Both the position numbers and the translations under genes were made by a program. This document shows positions 43,044-55,046 of a stretch of DNA of 64,000 nucleotides, piece by piece. The stretch comes from Meconema thalassinum (lineage: Eukaryota; Arthropoda; Insecta; Orthoptera; Tettigoniidae): the NCBI GenBank assembly GCA_946902985.2, contig OX336389.2, positions 341,904,444-341,968,443 of the forward strand, in the 5' to 3' direction. A model generated the notes under the pieces. The model made no database searches and was not told where the DNA came from. It worked only from the letters and a program-made list of their open reading frames with translations. Position 1 is the stretch's first letter. Every line of letters starts with the position of its first letter.

Positions 43044-46000
43044 TGTGACCGTTTCTCCAATGGGACAGGCGATCACCCGGCCAACATCCCGGCCCCATCA
43101 GAAGAAACGGCCAAGGGAGTGGGTGAAAAAGATTAGGGCGTGAATCTTGGTTCACACAGACAAGAATAAAAGAAATGCTCCAGCGAGCCAGAGACAAGGT
43201 CTCGGGTCGTTTACGGGTTGGGATGGCAAATAAACTGAACCAGGATTCAAAAGAAAACTCCCTAACTTGAATTAACAAACAGAGAAGAAAAAGAACCCTC
43301 GTAAAATCACATCTGCTCCTTTATTGGCCAAAGGATAAATAAATATGCAACCTGTCTACCACGCACGAGTATAGAGTTAGGGTGGGACAAAGTTAGAAAA
43401 AAATAAAGTTCATAGTCCCTAAACAAACAAAAAAAATATACTTATTCAAACTCGTGGGTGTCCTCTCTTAAAGTTCCGACAAGGAGATCGCCTTTCAAAA
43501 ACTAAATTAACCCTTAATTTATCGGTGCACACGCATGTAAACATCACTGGCCAATTATCACAAAGTTCACCTGCGGCAAAAACTCGAAGAAAATATCGAA
43601 TATCTGTGTATATCACAACTGTCTACCCTTATACAGCAATGGACGGGTCTCCTCTATCGAACTGCAAATTAATAACTAAAGAGCATCATATCACATCAAA
43701 TAACACTCAAACATCAACTCAGCTTCACATAATATGGCATTTCAACAATTAATTATAACTTATAAATTATTAACACACACAGATTGTGCTCACATATTTA
43801 CACTACTAATTCTTATTATTATTACTGATTTATATTCGCCGTTCCAACAACCTTGATCCACAATGTCATATTTGTTATTGTAATTAAATTATAGCATTGT
43901 CTAACGTTTAGGAAAGGTTAAGAACCTCATAATAAGGCACCCTAGTGTATTTCATTCTCACAACGAACATTTAATCGCAACCCTTCTGTCGAACACTTTG
44001 TGTGAGGATCCGAACAATCTGACTGTAGAGCGCACTATCAATTACACCCCTGCGCTATTCAATATACAACTCATCGATAAACGTAACACGTTCGCCAAGA
44101 GTAAAGGACCCTGTCCTCACAAATTCAATTCAACGGTAATACGTCGCCGCATGAATAACCTCGTCACATATGACGGAATAATACCATATTTAATTATCAC
44201 ATTAACTTTACACAACATCATTACAAAAATCATGCATTATTAGCATGTCTCAAGAACCCACACTTAACAGAGCGTATCAACTTTATCGGGACCACGAGGT
44301 CGTATGATAATATGGCATCCTATCCAAGGAACCTTACTCGACAATCTGCAACCATATTCATTTTGCTATCCTTTTGCTATTAAAATCTATGCAATCCGTG
44401 ACAAACCTTTCAGAATTAAATTCATATAATGTCCTCGGAAATCGAAATGCTAGAATCTCCCAGCAAAATGGGCATCTCATATTATCGTTACCCAATTTCA
44501 ACTTATTATTATTATTAGGTCTCAGAGAATAAATGTATGTCTTACTCCTACAATTGATACTGTTAATTTATGTAAGTCAAAACGACCCGAAAAGAAAGGA
44601 CAAAAAAAATCTGTACAACCCTATGAGAAAATGATGCTCGTGTTCAATCTGGAATAAATGATTATGAATGGCGTTAAGTTACACGATCTCAGGTCATCTC
44701 ATGGCACGGTTATCCGAGGTAGGAGTTCTCTTCTTCCTGATAAACAAGGATGGAAATGAAACGTCTTACTTTAGATCCGGCGTCCTCGGAAACCCTTGGC
44801 GTCGGCGTCGGTGTCGTCTGCGGCTTTTGGGCGGCGTCGTTCCTTCAGCGTCTCCGCGATGTGGTCTCCCAGCGTACTGGTAGAGGTATTCACCCCCGGC
44901 TCCTCTCGATCTCCTGGCGACGCCCATGTCCGCCCACTGGTTGCCCCAGGTCACCGTCAGCGACGACATCTCTTGGCGTCCCAAACAAGGTCCACTCGTC
45001 CATCTCGTCGCGACCGTTCACCCCATTATGGCCCCTTTAGAGGTTCAGTGCAGCATAATTTGCGTATTAATATGCATGTTGATTCCCAGAATATTTGAGT
45101 CCATGGTTATAAGGTTCATGCTGCCGTGTAGCAATATTACATTTCATTATATCAGAGCACTTTCACGCCCACGCACTATAGCGTCTAGTTCCTGGTTCAC
45201 TTGAATTATATGTACTCAATTTCCTCAACCAGTGACACACTTCCTTCCAAGAGAAGCTATTTCGACCTGGCCTTGACCGACATATGAAATCGCCTGCAGT
45301 CCTTCAACACAAGCTTAAAGCAGATGTAGCCTTCCGTCACATTCTTACTGCGTCTCTTAAATGCCAGCACTGCTATGCTATTTTCGAATGAATGTCTGTT
45401 ACAATATAGGGCCTCGCGATAATGATTCGCCTCGACTATCGTTATTATTATTCTTTCCCCGATTCTCGTAATGTTAAACACCTCCTGGTATTCACCTTTG
45501 ATTAACATAAATTGTCGGCATGATAATTCAGTTTTTCATTACGGCATCCACTCGGACATTCAAATGCGCACAATTTTGTCTTGCTATTACAACAGTACAT
45601 GCCTTCAACACCTTACTATCCGCTAACTTAACCGGACCACGCGCATTAATCTTCGTAATCAAAATGGTAAAGTACTGTATAATATTCCACGCGTCTTCAC
45701 ATATCAATAGCAGCATATGCATGAATTTAACGGACCTTCGTTTATCAGTTCTGATTATTTCTTCACATACTAGCGAGTCCGATATCGTCTTGAAATTCAC
45801 GATTATCGTTCTAGTGACACCTTACTGAACACTGTTCGACAAACAAACTGACACACTTCACTGTAAACAACTCACTGGCACTACACGCACGCTAGCCTCA
45901 TGGCCTGCTGATCACTCCTCGTATCAAATGGCCACGAGCACTGACCACTCACGTAAACCGTTCAAGTTCCCGATGCAAATTTCAGTCTACGTGACATAGG

Positions 46001-46240
46001 CTACTCGTCCGTGCCACGCTGGATAACATACTCGTCCATGCCCCGCTGACTAACTGAACATTCCAGAACTGTGTCCTCCTCTCGAGAAAAAAAGTGGAAG
46101 GGGTTGGAATCTTCTGGAGCATTCCCCTACTCCAGCGGTTGCCTCGCCGCGTCATGCCATGACGTCATACTGACCCTCCGGTCTCCTCTCGATCTCCTAT
46201 CATCCGGGGCCGGTAATTGACCCTGACTGGATCGGTCACA
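43044..46240 (-). repeat. LTR 1 of the tandem array (3197 bp)
   Basis: Begins TGTGACCG and ends CGGTCACA, a perfect 8-bp inversion. It is the 3' LTR of copy A and the longest and least deleted of the three. A G+C-rich patch at 44757-45050 carries a 96-codon frame on the plus strand, antisense to the element. It shows no tandem repeats like those of the young gypsy LTR. Confidence 0.92.
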
Positions 46241-46248
46241 TCTCTCCC
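46241..46248 (-). promoter_or_regulatory. Polypurine tract of copy A
   Basis: The plus strand TCTCTCCC next to the LTR is GGGAGAGA on the coding strand, directly before TGTGACCG. This fits the plus-strand primer. The same run follows LTR 2 at 54946-54953. Confidence 0.7.
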
Positions 46249-46342
46249 GCGGCCTTCAAAATATAAGCGGTGGGAACATAGCTTATATCTTTCCTTAAAT
46301 GATGCATGTGAACGATCCTTTCAGTCATCTCCTCTATGTTGA

Positions 46343-49300
46343 CTAACGGGCTTGCCTGTGATACTTCCGCAGGTTCGCGGAATTGAATTTCCCAACAAGT
46401 GCATTCGTGACGTTGTCAACCACCCTATAGCAATTGTTGTCCATCACTCTGGATATCCTATGGGGTCCCGAAAATGGGCGCGCAAATTTCCCATACACTC
46501 TGAGTGGTAAGTTTGATGACGTAGGTTTCCGAATCAGCACCAGGTCATTGACTCGAAGTGTTTCGCGAAAACGGTGGCCAGCCTTCCTTCTCTCCCGTTT
46601 CCGCACCTGTAGCTGCATCCTCTCCCGAGCCAGTTCGTTTCTCCTTTGCACCGACGGCTCAATCTCTGGGGGTGCCTGTATAACAGCATGCCAAGGTCTA
46701 CTTGGTTTTCGTCCATGGTGCAGAAGACAAGGAATTTGTCTGGTAATCTCATGTGTTGTAGAGTTCAAGCAACGTTCAATTATGGGTACCACTTCCATCC
46801 ATCTATGATGCTGTTCATGACAGTAAATCCGTCAGTATTTTCCAATCTCTGCATTTACCCTTTCAACTGGATTTCCTTCTGGGTATCTTATGGAGCTCAA
46901 GATATGCCTTATGCCGAGTCGTACCATTGCCTCTTGAAATTCGGCGCTCGTGAACTGCGTTCCGTGATCGCTCAGGAGGAACTCTGGCTTCCCTGCATTT
47001 GGAATCACGCCGGTTTCAATCCTGCGAATTACGTACCGGGATGTTGCCTTCTGTATAGGGTGCAACATGACTAATTTGGTAAACACATCCATCGTCACCA
47101 AGATGTATTGGTTACCCCTGGTGGACCTCGGAAGGGGGCCATACAGGTCCGTAGCCATTAATTCATTCGGACGGGTCGGTATAATAGCCCTCGGCTTCTC
47201 CTTAGATACGTCCGATGGGAACTTGCACCTCTGACAGATGTCGCATGTCCTGATTACCGCTCGTATGGTTTTTCCCATATACTCCCAGGTAAATGTTTCT
47301 CTTATGGCATGTAAGGTTTTATCACATACTCCATGCCCAACAGATCGGTGAGCCAACCAAACCACTGCTGAAATCAACTTCGGCGGTATTACAATACGTA
47401 GCCTTGTGTGGTCTTTATCGACAAACTTGTGAATCACGTCACCAACAATGTGATAAAAGTGAGCAATCTTTGCCGTTCCAACATAATCGGGGTCATCTGC
47501 ACCCATGCGATTCTTCAAATACCGGTATATACGTCTTAACGGAGTATATCGCCGTTGCGCCTGGCTCAGGCGTTTCAAACGCTCCACCGTTTCCTGATCA
47601 TCCGGTATTAGCTCTACCTGGTGCAAAACAGCCTCCTCACGTGGGTTTCTGCTCAAAACATCCGCTAGAAAGTTTTGCTTTCCGGGCCTATGAATAACTT
47701 CTGCATCGAATTGCTGCTGGAAAAGGGTCCAGCGCGTGACTCTTTCGCTTGAAATGTCAGACATTAACATATACTGTAACGCGCGATGGTCCGTCACAAT
47801 CACGACCTTATGCCCTAAAAGAATCTTCTTCCACATCTTAAGAGCATAAATTATAGCCAGCGCCTCCAATTCCGTGGCAAAGTAATTAAGCTCAGGCTGT
47901 CGCAATTTCCTACTGGTAAATGCCAGATAATGTTGTTTCTTCTCGTCATCCAACTGGTACAACACAGCGCTCACTCCTACCTTTGAAGCATCGGTGTCAA
48001 TATAAAATGTTTTGGAGAAGTCTGGGTACTCCAGTTTAACGTTGTTAAGGAGCATGTGTTTAGCTTGCGTGAAGGCCTCTTCACATGCCTGATCCCACTT
48101 CCACCGATTGTTTTTCCTGGGCATGCTCTTCAGAGGGGCGACTACATCCGTGTAACGGGGCAATGACTAGAAAAGAATAAAGTGATTCCCAGGAATTGCC
48201 TCACTTGCTTTACCTTTCTGGTCTGGGAAACTCAGCTATCGCCTCAATTTTCTCCGGGTTCGGCCGATATCCATGTTCGTCAATGAGATGTCCCAAAAAC
48301 CGAATTTCTCGGTGAAAGAAATTGCATTTCTCCAGGTTTGCCTTAAATCCGGCCGTAAGCAAGTTCTCAAACAACAATCTCAAGTGTTTCAGGTGCTCCT
48401 CTACTGGCGTGGATGCCAAGATCAAATCGACCACATAACATAGTACGTGTTTCTTGACCTCTTCACTCAAGTTGCTGTCCAGCGCTCGAATCAGCACAGG
48501 GCCACTGCTTTTCAAACCGAAGGGAAGGCGGTTAAAGACGTGGGTCTTCTGCTCATGCAGGAAGCCAGTGTATTGCTTGCTGTTCTCGGTTAACTCGACA
48601 TGATAATAGGAATTTGTGAGATCTACGGTTGTGAAATATTTTTTTCCCTTAAAGGGCCTCAGCAGCTCTCTAATTTGTGGTGGGCGGTCGTACTCTGGCA
48701 AAATGCGTGCATTTATTCCACGTGCATCCAGACAAATCCTCAGGCGACCATTTGGCTTCCTTACAACCGCTAAAGGGTTTAGGAAAGAAGTCGGAGCCTT
48801 CTTTATTATGCCATCCTTCTCCATGGCGTTTATCATGGCCTTTACCTCCTCCTTCCATTTCTCTGGGACTGGATATATGTGTTTCCTGTGTGGTGAGTCA
48901 TCACTCAACTTGATATCGTACTGGAAGTTCTTGATAACCCCAGGTTTGTCGCTAAATACCTCCCGAAACTCCTGTATCAGGTCATCAAACTGTTTCTGGA
49001 CAGTTGGATCCAAAATTTCTTTTACACCAACGGGCATGTGGGTGATCGTCTCTTCTTCACGTTCCACGATATTCTCAAGTGTGTTCTCCAAGAAGAACGT
49101 GCTCGAGTTGGCATTGATATAATCTTTCGATCCTCTGCTCGGCGATTCGTTTCCGACATACATAACACCCTCTTGCATATTTACAATCCAGCCGTACTCC
49201 GAAATAAAGTCAACACCCAGAATTATTTGAAAATTGATGTTGGAGATGGCCACGAACACGTGCTCATAAAACCTCCCCGCAATTTTGATCATCAACAGGG

Positions 49301-49664
49301 CCTGCAGCTTGCATCTCACTGAGCGATCGGGAATTACACCTCTAACCTTTACATTCGCTACTGGTAGAGTATATATGGGTCCTGCCTCCATTATCTCGTC
49401 CAAACATGACTGAGACACCACACTAATCATCGCTCCGGTGTCAATCAGGGTTTTTATTTGTTTACCGAGCACCTCTACTGTTATGATTGGCAAAGGATAC
49501 ACTTTCCAGCGGCGGATAACGTCTTCCTCATGAATCAAGTCTTCGTCGGTAGCCTGAAATATCTCTTGAATTTCGATCAGTTCGGGAGGACCAAGGTTTG
49601 AGGAATTTCTTAATTTGAAGTTTTTTTTGTTGATCTGACCGACTTGTGTCAGGTGGTCGGTCAG
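46343..49664 (-). pseudogene. pol: Pol of copy A, inactive
   Basis: Order on the minus strand: protease (KTLIDTGAMISVVSQ), RT (FTTVDLTNSYYHVEL, FNRLPFGLKSSGPVL), RNase H (IDTDASKVGVSAV, VTDHRALQYM, ADVLSRN), integrase (HRSVGH with CDICQRC; Asp in ATDLYG and SDHGTQF; Glu in GNPVERVN) and a C-terminal tail. Breaks: the YxDD box reads YVVD, its first Asp codon now Val (48429-48431); a shift after PRPER with TAA at 48210-48212 before RNase H; and an in-frame TGA at 46832-46834 within integrase. Pol is in the +1 register to gag, unlike the young element. The protein cannot support reverse transcription. Confidence 0.9.
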
Positions 49665-51573
49665 CTACCCCCGGTGGTGCGGATGGATTACTCCGTAATT
49701 GTTGTAAATATTCCTGGCTCTCTCGATGTCTTTCCGTACAGCTCGGCCGCGACCCCTGCGAACGAGAATCCCTATCGGCATTCTGTCTCTGATAATATTG
49801 ATTTGACTGCCTTCGCCGATATTCACCATATCGTCCCTTCGTATTGTTGAATCGGGATCTCCTACGCTCTTCGTACGGTTTATTCCTCCACCTGGGTCGC
49901 TCGTCTGTTCCACCGTAGGTCCTATCTCGGCTCCGATAGTACCCTGTGTCTCTTGGCCTGTCCGTCTCCCGCGGCGTTCGCTCTTCCGTCTGCGCAATTT
50001 TGTCAATCACGACCGTGTTTACATCTCTATTTTCCTGTCGTCCGGACCTCGCCTGTAACTGTGCGCTAGTGTGGTCAAGTTTTTGAAGAATCTCTTCACA
50101 TCCCTCTAAAGTCTCGGCTCCTGACGCTATTACACTCTTCTGGACCTCTACAGGTAATTGTCGTATAATTGCTTGGACCAATTCGTCCTCCGGCACTGGT
50201 GGAGTCAAATACTGCAGACTGGCGAGTTGCGATGCGAAGTACTCCGCATACCTAGTCGGATTGGACGTCGCATACCGTTTAGCGTATAGTTCCGCCCGTA
50301 TGTTCAATTGTTCTTCAGGGCTCCAAAAGCGTTTGATTAATAGTCGTTCGAACTCGTCCGTGCTCGTGAACGTGTATCGAAATGCGCGAAACCAAGTTAA
50401 TGCTGTCGATTCCAGGCACCTCTCAATAACTCTTAGTTCCCTCTCACGTGGTATCTTATTTTCTGCCATTTATACACGGACCTCCCTCATAAATTCGATG
50501 GGTGTGACGTTATTAGTCCCATTGTTCCCCGAGAATTTCCTCGGCTGGTGGTCTATACTTCTAATGATAGTCAGGTGTCCCGCGGGGTTTGTACTCTGTA
50601 TTCTCGGCGTTGCAACTACCTCTCCCGCCTTTCTAGAAGATGGGGTGTTTTCACTTTCCGTCCCGTTAAGAGGTGGCGTGTTTTCAATTTCGGACCATCT
50701 AACCCTTTCTGACTCCGATTTGTCTTTTATCTGCGTCATTTCCGCCTCTAAGTTGCCTAATCGAGTGAGTTGCCTTCCCTGTTGAATAATGATCTTCTCC
50801 TCCAACTCAACAATGGAAGTGTGGATAGATTCTCTCACATGTTCGAATAATGTCGTTTGGGAATGAGTGACTTTCCTGTCATACGTGTCCTGGAATGATT
50901 CAACCTGTATCTGCATGTTCTTCACGTCCTTCGCAACCTCTTCTTTCCAACCTGACACGTCCTGTTTCAACTTATCCAGGGTTTCCTCGTTAGACTGACC
51001 AATTTGCTCAATTTTTGCCCTCAAATCTTGTCCCATGCCTTTAATATTACTGTTCAACTTCTCCTCAAGTCCCTAAATATTCCCCCGAAGCGAACTCTGA
51101 GTATCCCTGATTTGCCGTGCCATAGAATCTTTGAGCTCCGCGGTGAGCACTTGAAATGTAGTTTCTACTTATTTATCGAGTAGATTAATCTTATTATCTA
51201 TAGCCTTTCCTGATAGCTTAAGATTACGTTCTACAGCATCAATGTTTTTCTGCAAATGAGATTCTAAACTCTTAAGATTAGATCCCATGACTTCTAATAA
51301 GTCGGTTCTGAGATCATCAACTTTATCACTAACATCTTTTTTTATTCCTGCTATTTGAGTGCCGAACCCCTCTTGTGTCCTCTGCACCTCTGCTATTTGA
51401 GTACCGACACCCTCTTGTGTCGTCTGTAAGCGATCCATATCGCTCTTCATGTTTGTCTTAATTGACCCAATACTATCCTTAACATTATTCATTTCAGTGG
51501 TTAGACCATTTAATCCATCCTGGATTTGTTTTAATATATCAGTTATATTTTCTTCGGTTACTACTTGTGACAT
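49528..51573 (-). pseudogene. gag: Gag of copy A, interrupted
   Basis: ATG at 51573 (MSQVVTEEN) opens a long coiled coil with a TQEGVGTQIAEVQR repeat. A stop at 51169-51171 and another near 51073 interrupt it. Then come a second coiled coil, a capsid-like segment (LTWFRAFRYTFTSTDEFERL) and an Arg/Tyr/Gly-rich tail ending at 49528 with no zinc knuckle. A TAA at 50470-50472 replaces a Tyr codon that is open in copy B. Read against copy B, the original was one frame of about 680 residues. Confidence 0.85.
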
Positions 51574-51846
51574 CTTACAATACAACTTAAATATAGGGGC
51601 CTACAGGGGAAGGTAGGTCGTCGAGTATAGCCTTGACCTGAGATCGTGTACCAACCCTGTCAAATGGTTCACTAAAGGCTCAGAGTGATACGAGGTTAAT
51701 TTTACAGAAAAGAATTACACATGGCAAGCATCTCGCCCCCATGAAAGGCACGAATCTGACCACTCAGTATACTCCCATCACAACAACAAATGATTGAGTA
51801 AAAAGCATGCCCATGACGGAGACGACACGCAACATCATCGTCGAGC

Positions 51847-51864
51847 CAACACGTTAGCGGCGCC
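51847..51864 (-). promoter_or_regulatory. Primer binding site of copy A
   Basis: The minus strand reads TGGCGCCGCTAACGTGTT, starting 12 bases inside the LTR edge at 51877. The spacer is GGGAGGGGGAAG. TGG complements a tRNA CCA end; the tRNA was not assigned. Copy B has the same at 60552-60569. Confidence 0.65.
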
Positions 51865-51876
51865 ACTTCCCCCTCC

Positions 51877-54800
51877 CTGTGCCCGTTTCTCCAATGGGAC
51901 AGGCGATCACCCGGCCAACATCCCGGCCCCATCAGATAAAACGGCCAAGGGAGTGGGTGAGAAAGATTAGGGCGTGAATCTTGGTTCACACAGACAAGAA
52001 TAAAAGAAATGCTCCAGCGAGCCAGAGACAAAGGGACTCGGGTCGTTTACGGGTTGGGATGGCAAATAAACTGAACCAGGATTCAAAAGCAAACTCCCCA
52101 ACTTGAATTAACAAACAGATAAGAAAAAAAACCCTCGTAAAATCACATCTGCTCCTTTATTGACCAAAAGATAAATAAATATGCAACCTGCCTACCACGC
52201 ACGAGTATAGAGTTAGGGTGGGACAAAGTTCGAAAAAAATAAAGTTCATAGTCCCTAAACAAACAAACAAAATATACTTATTCAAACTCGTGGGTGTCCT
52301 CTCTTAAAGTTCCGACAAGGAGATCGCCTTTCAAAAACTAAATTAACCCTTAATTTATCGGTGCACACGCATGTAAACATCACTGGCCACTTATCACAAA
52401 GTTCACCTGCGGCAAAAACTCGAAGAAAATATCGAATATCTGTGTATATCACAACTGTCTACCCTTATACAGCAATGGACGGATCTCCTCTATCGAACTG
52501 CAAATTAATAACTAAAGAGCATTATATCACATCAAATAACACTCAAACATCAACTCAGCTTCACATAATATGGCATTTCAACAATTAATTATAACTTATA
52601 AATTATTAACACACACAGATTGTGCTCACATATTTACACTACTAATTCTTATTATTATTACTGATTTATATTCGCCGTTCCAACAACCTTGATCCACAAT
52701 GTCATATTTGTTATTGTAATTAAATTATAGCATTGTCTAACGTTTAGGAAAGGTTAAGAACCTCGTAATAAGGCACCCTAGTGTATTTCATTCTCACAAC
52801 GAACATTTAATCGCAACCCTTCCGTCGAACACTCTGTGTGAGGATCCGAACAATCTGACTGGAGAGCGCACTATCAATTACACCCCTGCGCTATTCAATA
52901 TACAACTCATCGATAAACGTAACACGTTCGCCAAGAGTAAAGGACCCTGTCCTCACAAATTCAATTCGACGGTCATACGTCGCCCCGTGAATAATCACGT
53001 CACATATGACGGAATAATACCATATTTAATTATCACATTAACTTTACACAACATCATTACAAAAATCATGCATTATTAGCATGTCTCAAGAACCCACACT
53101 TAACAGAGCGTATCAAATTTATCGGGACCACGAGGTCGTATGATAATATGGCATCCTATCCAAGGAACCTTACTCGACAATCTCCAACCATATTCATTTT
53201 GCTATCCTTTTGCTATTAAATTCTATGCGATCCGTGACAAACCTTTCAGAATTAAATTCATATAATGACCTCGGAAATCGAAATGCTAGAATTTCCCAGC
53301 AAAATGGGCATCTCATATTATCGTTACCCAATTTCAACTTATTATTATTATTAGGTCTCAGAGAATAAATGTATGTCTTACTCTTACCATTGATACTGTT
53401 AATTTATGTAAGTCAAAACGACCCGAAAAGAAAGGACAAAAAAAATCTGTACAACCCTATGAGAAAATGATGCTCGTGTTCAATCTGGAATAAATGATTA
53501 TGAATGGCGTTAAGTTACACGATCTCAGGTCATCTCATGGCACGGCTATCCGAGGTAGAAGTTCTCTTCTTCCTGATAAACAAGGATGGAAATGAAACGT
53601 CTTACATTTGATCCGGCGTCCTCGGAAACACTTGGCGTTGGCGTCGGTGTCGTCAGCGGCATTTGGGCGGCGTCGTTCCTCCAGTGTCTCCGCGATGTGT
53701 TCTCCCAGCGTACTGGTAGAGGTATTCGCCCCCGGCTCCTCTCGATCTCCTGGCGACGCCCATGTCCGCCCAATGGTTGCCCCCGGTCACCGTCAGCGAC
53801 GACATCTTTTGACGTCCCAACCAAGGTCCACTCGTCCATCTCGTCGCGACCGTTCACCCCATTATGGCCCCTTTAGAGGTTCAGTGCAGCATAATTTGCG
53901 TATTGATGTGCATGTTGATTCCCAGAATATTTGAGTCCATGGTTATAAGGTTCATGCTGCCGTGTAGCAATATTACATTTCACTATATCAGAGCACTTTC
54001 ACGCTCACGCACTATAGCGTCTAGTTCCTGGTTCACTTGAATTATATGTACTCACTTTCCTCAACCAGTGACACACTTCCTTCCACGAGAAGCTATGTCT
54101 GTTACAATATAGGGCCTCGCGATAATGCTTCGCCTCGACTATTGTTATTATTATTCTTTCCCCGATACTCGTAATGTTAAATACCTCATGGTATTCACCT
54201 TTGATTAACATAAATTGTCTGCATGATAATTCAGTTTTTCATTACGGCCTCCACTCGGACATTCAAAGGAGCACAATTTTGTCTTGCTATTTCCACAGTA
54301 CATGCCTTCAACACCTTACTATCCGCTAACTTAACCGGACCACGTGCATTAATCTTCGTAATCAAAATGGTAAAGTACTGTATAATATTCCACGCGTCTT
54401 CACATATCAATAGCAGCATATGCATGAATTTAACGGACCTTCGTTTATCAGTTCTGAATATTTCTTCACATACTAGCGAGTCCGATATCGTCTTGAAATT
54501 CACGATTATCGTTCTAGTGACACCTTACTGAACACTGTTCGACAAACAAACTGACACACTTCACTGTAAACAACTCACTAGCACTACACGCACGCTAGCC
54601 TCATGGCCTGCTGATCACTCCTCGTATCAAATGGCCACGAGCACTGACCACTCACGTAAACCGTTCAAGTTCCCGATGCAAATTTCAGTCTACGTGACAT
54701 AGGCTACTCGTCCGTGCCACGCTGGATAACATACTCGTCCATGCCCCACTGACTAACTGAACATTCCGGAACTGTGTCCTCCTCTCGAGAAAAAAAAAGT

Positions 54801-54945
54801 GGAAGGGGTTGGAATCTTCTGGAGCAGTCCCCTACTCCATCGGTTGCCTCGCCGCGTCATGCCATGACGTCATACTGACCCTCCGGTCTCCTCTCGATCT
54901 CCTATCATCCGGGGCCGGTAATTGACCCTGACTGGATCGGTCACA
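51877..54945 (-). repeat. LTR 2 of the tandem array (3069 bp), shared
   Basis: Serves as 5' LTR of copy A and 3' LTR of copy B. Starts TGTGCCCG, so the 8-bp terminal inversion has one mismatch, and ends CGGTCACA. It lacks about 130 bp present in LTR 1 (45262-45393) and LTR 3, at a junction near 54095. Otherwise it is collinear. Confidence 0.92.
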
Positions 54946-55046
54946 TCTCTCCCGCGGCCTTCAAAATATAAGCGGTGGGAACATAGCTTATATTTTCCTT
55001 AAGTGATGCATGTGAACGATCCTTTCAGTCATCTCCTCTATGTTGA

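Noticed and set aside
44668..44883. Small coding gene in the G+C-rich LTR patch
   Set aside because: Several overlapping frames occur on both strands, as expected from G+C-rich composition. Kept only as a finding about the 96-codon frame.
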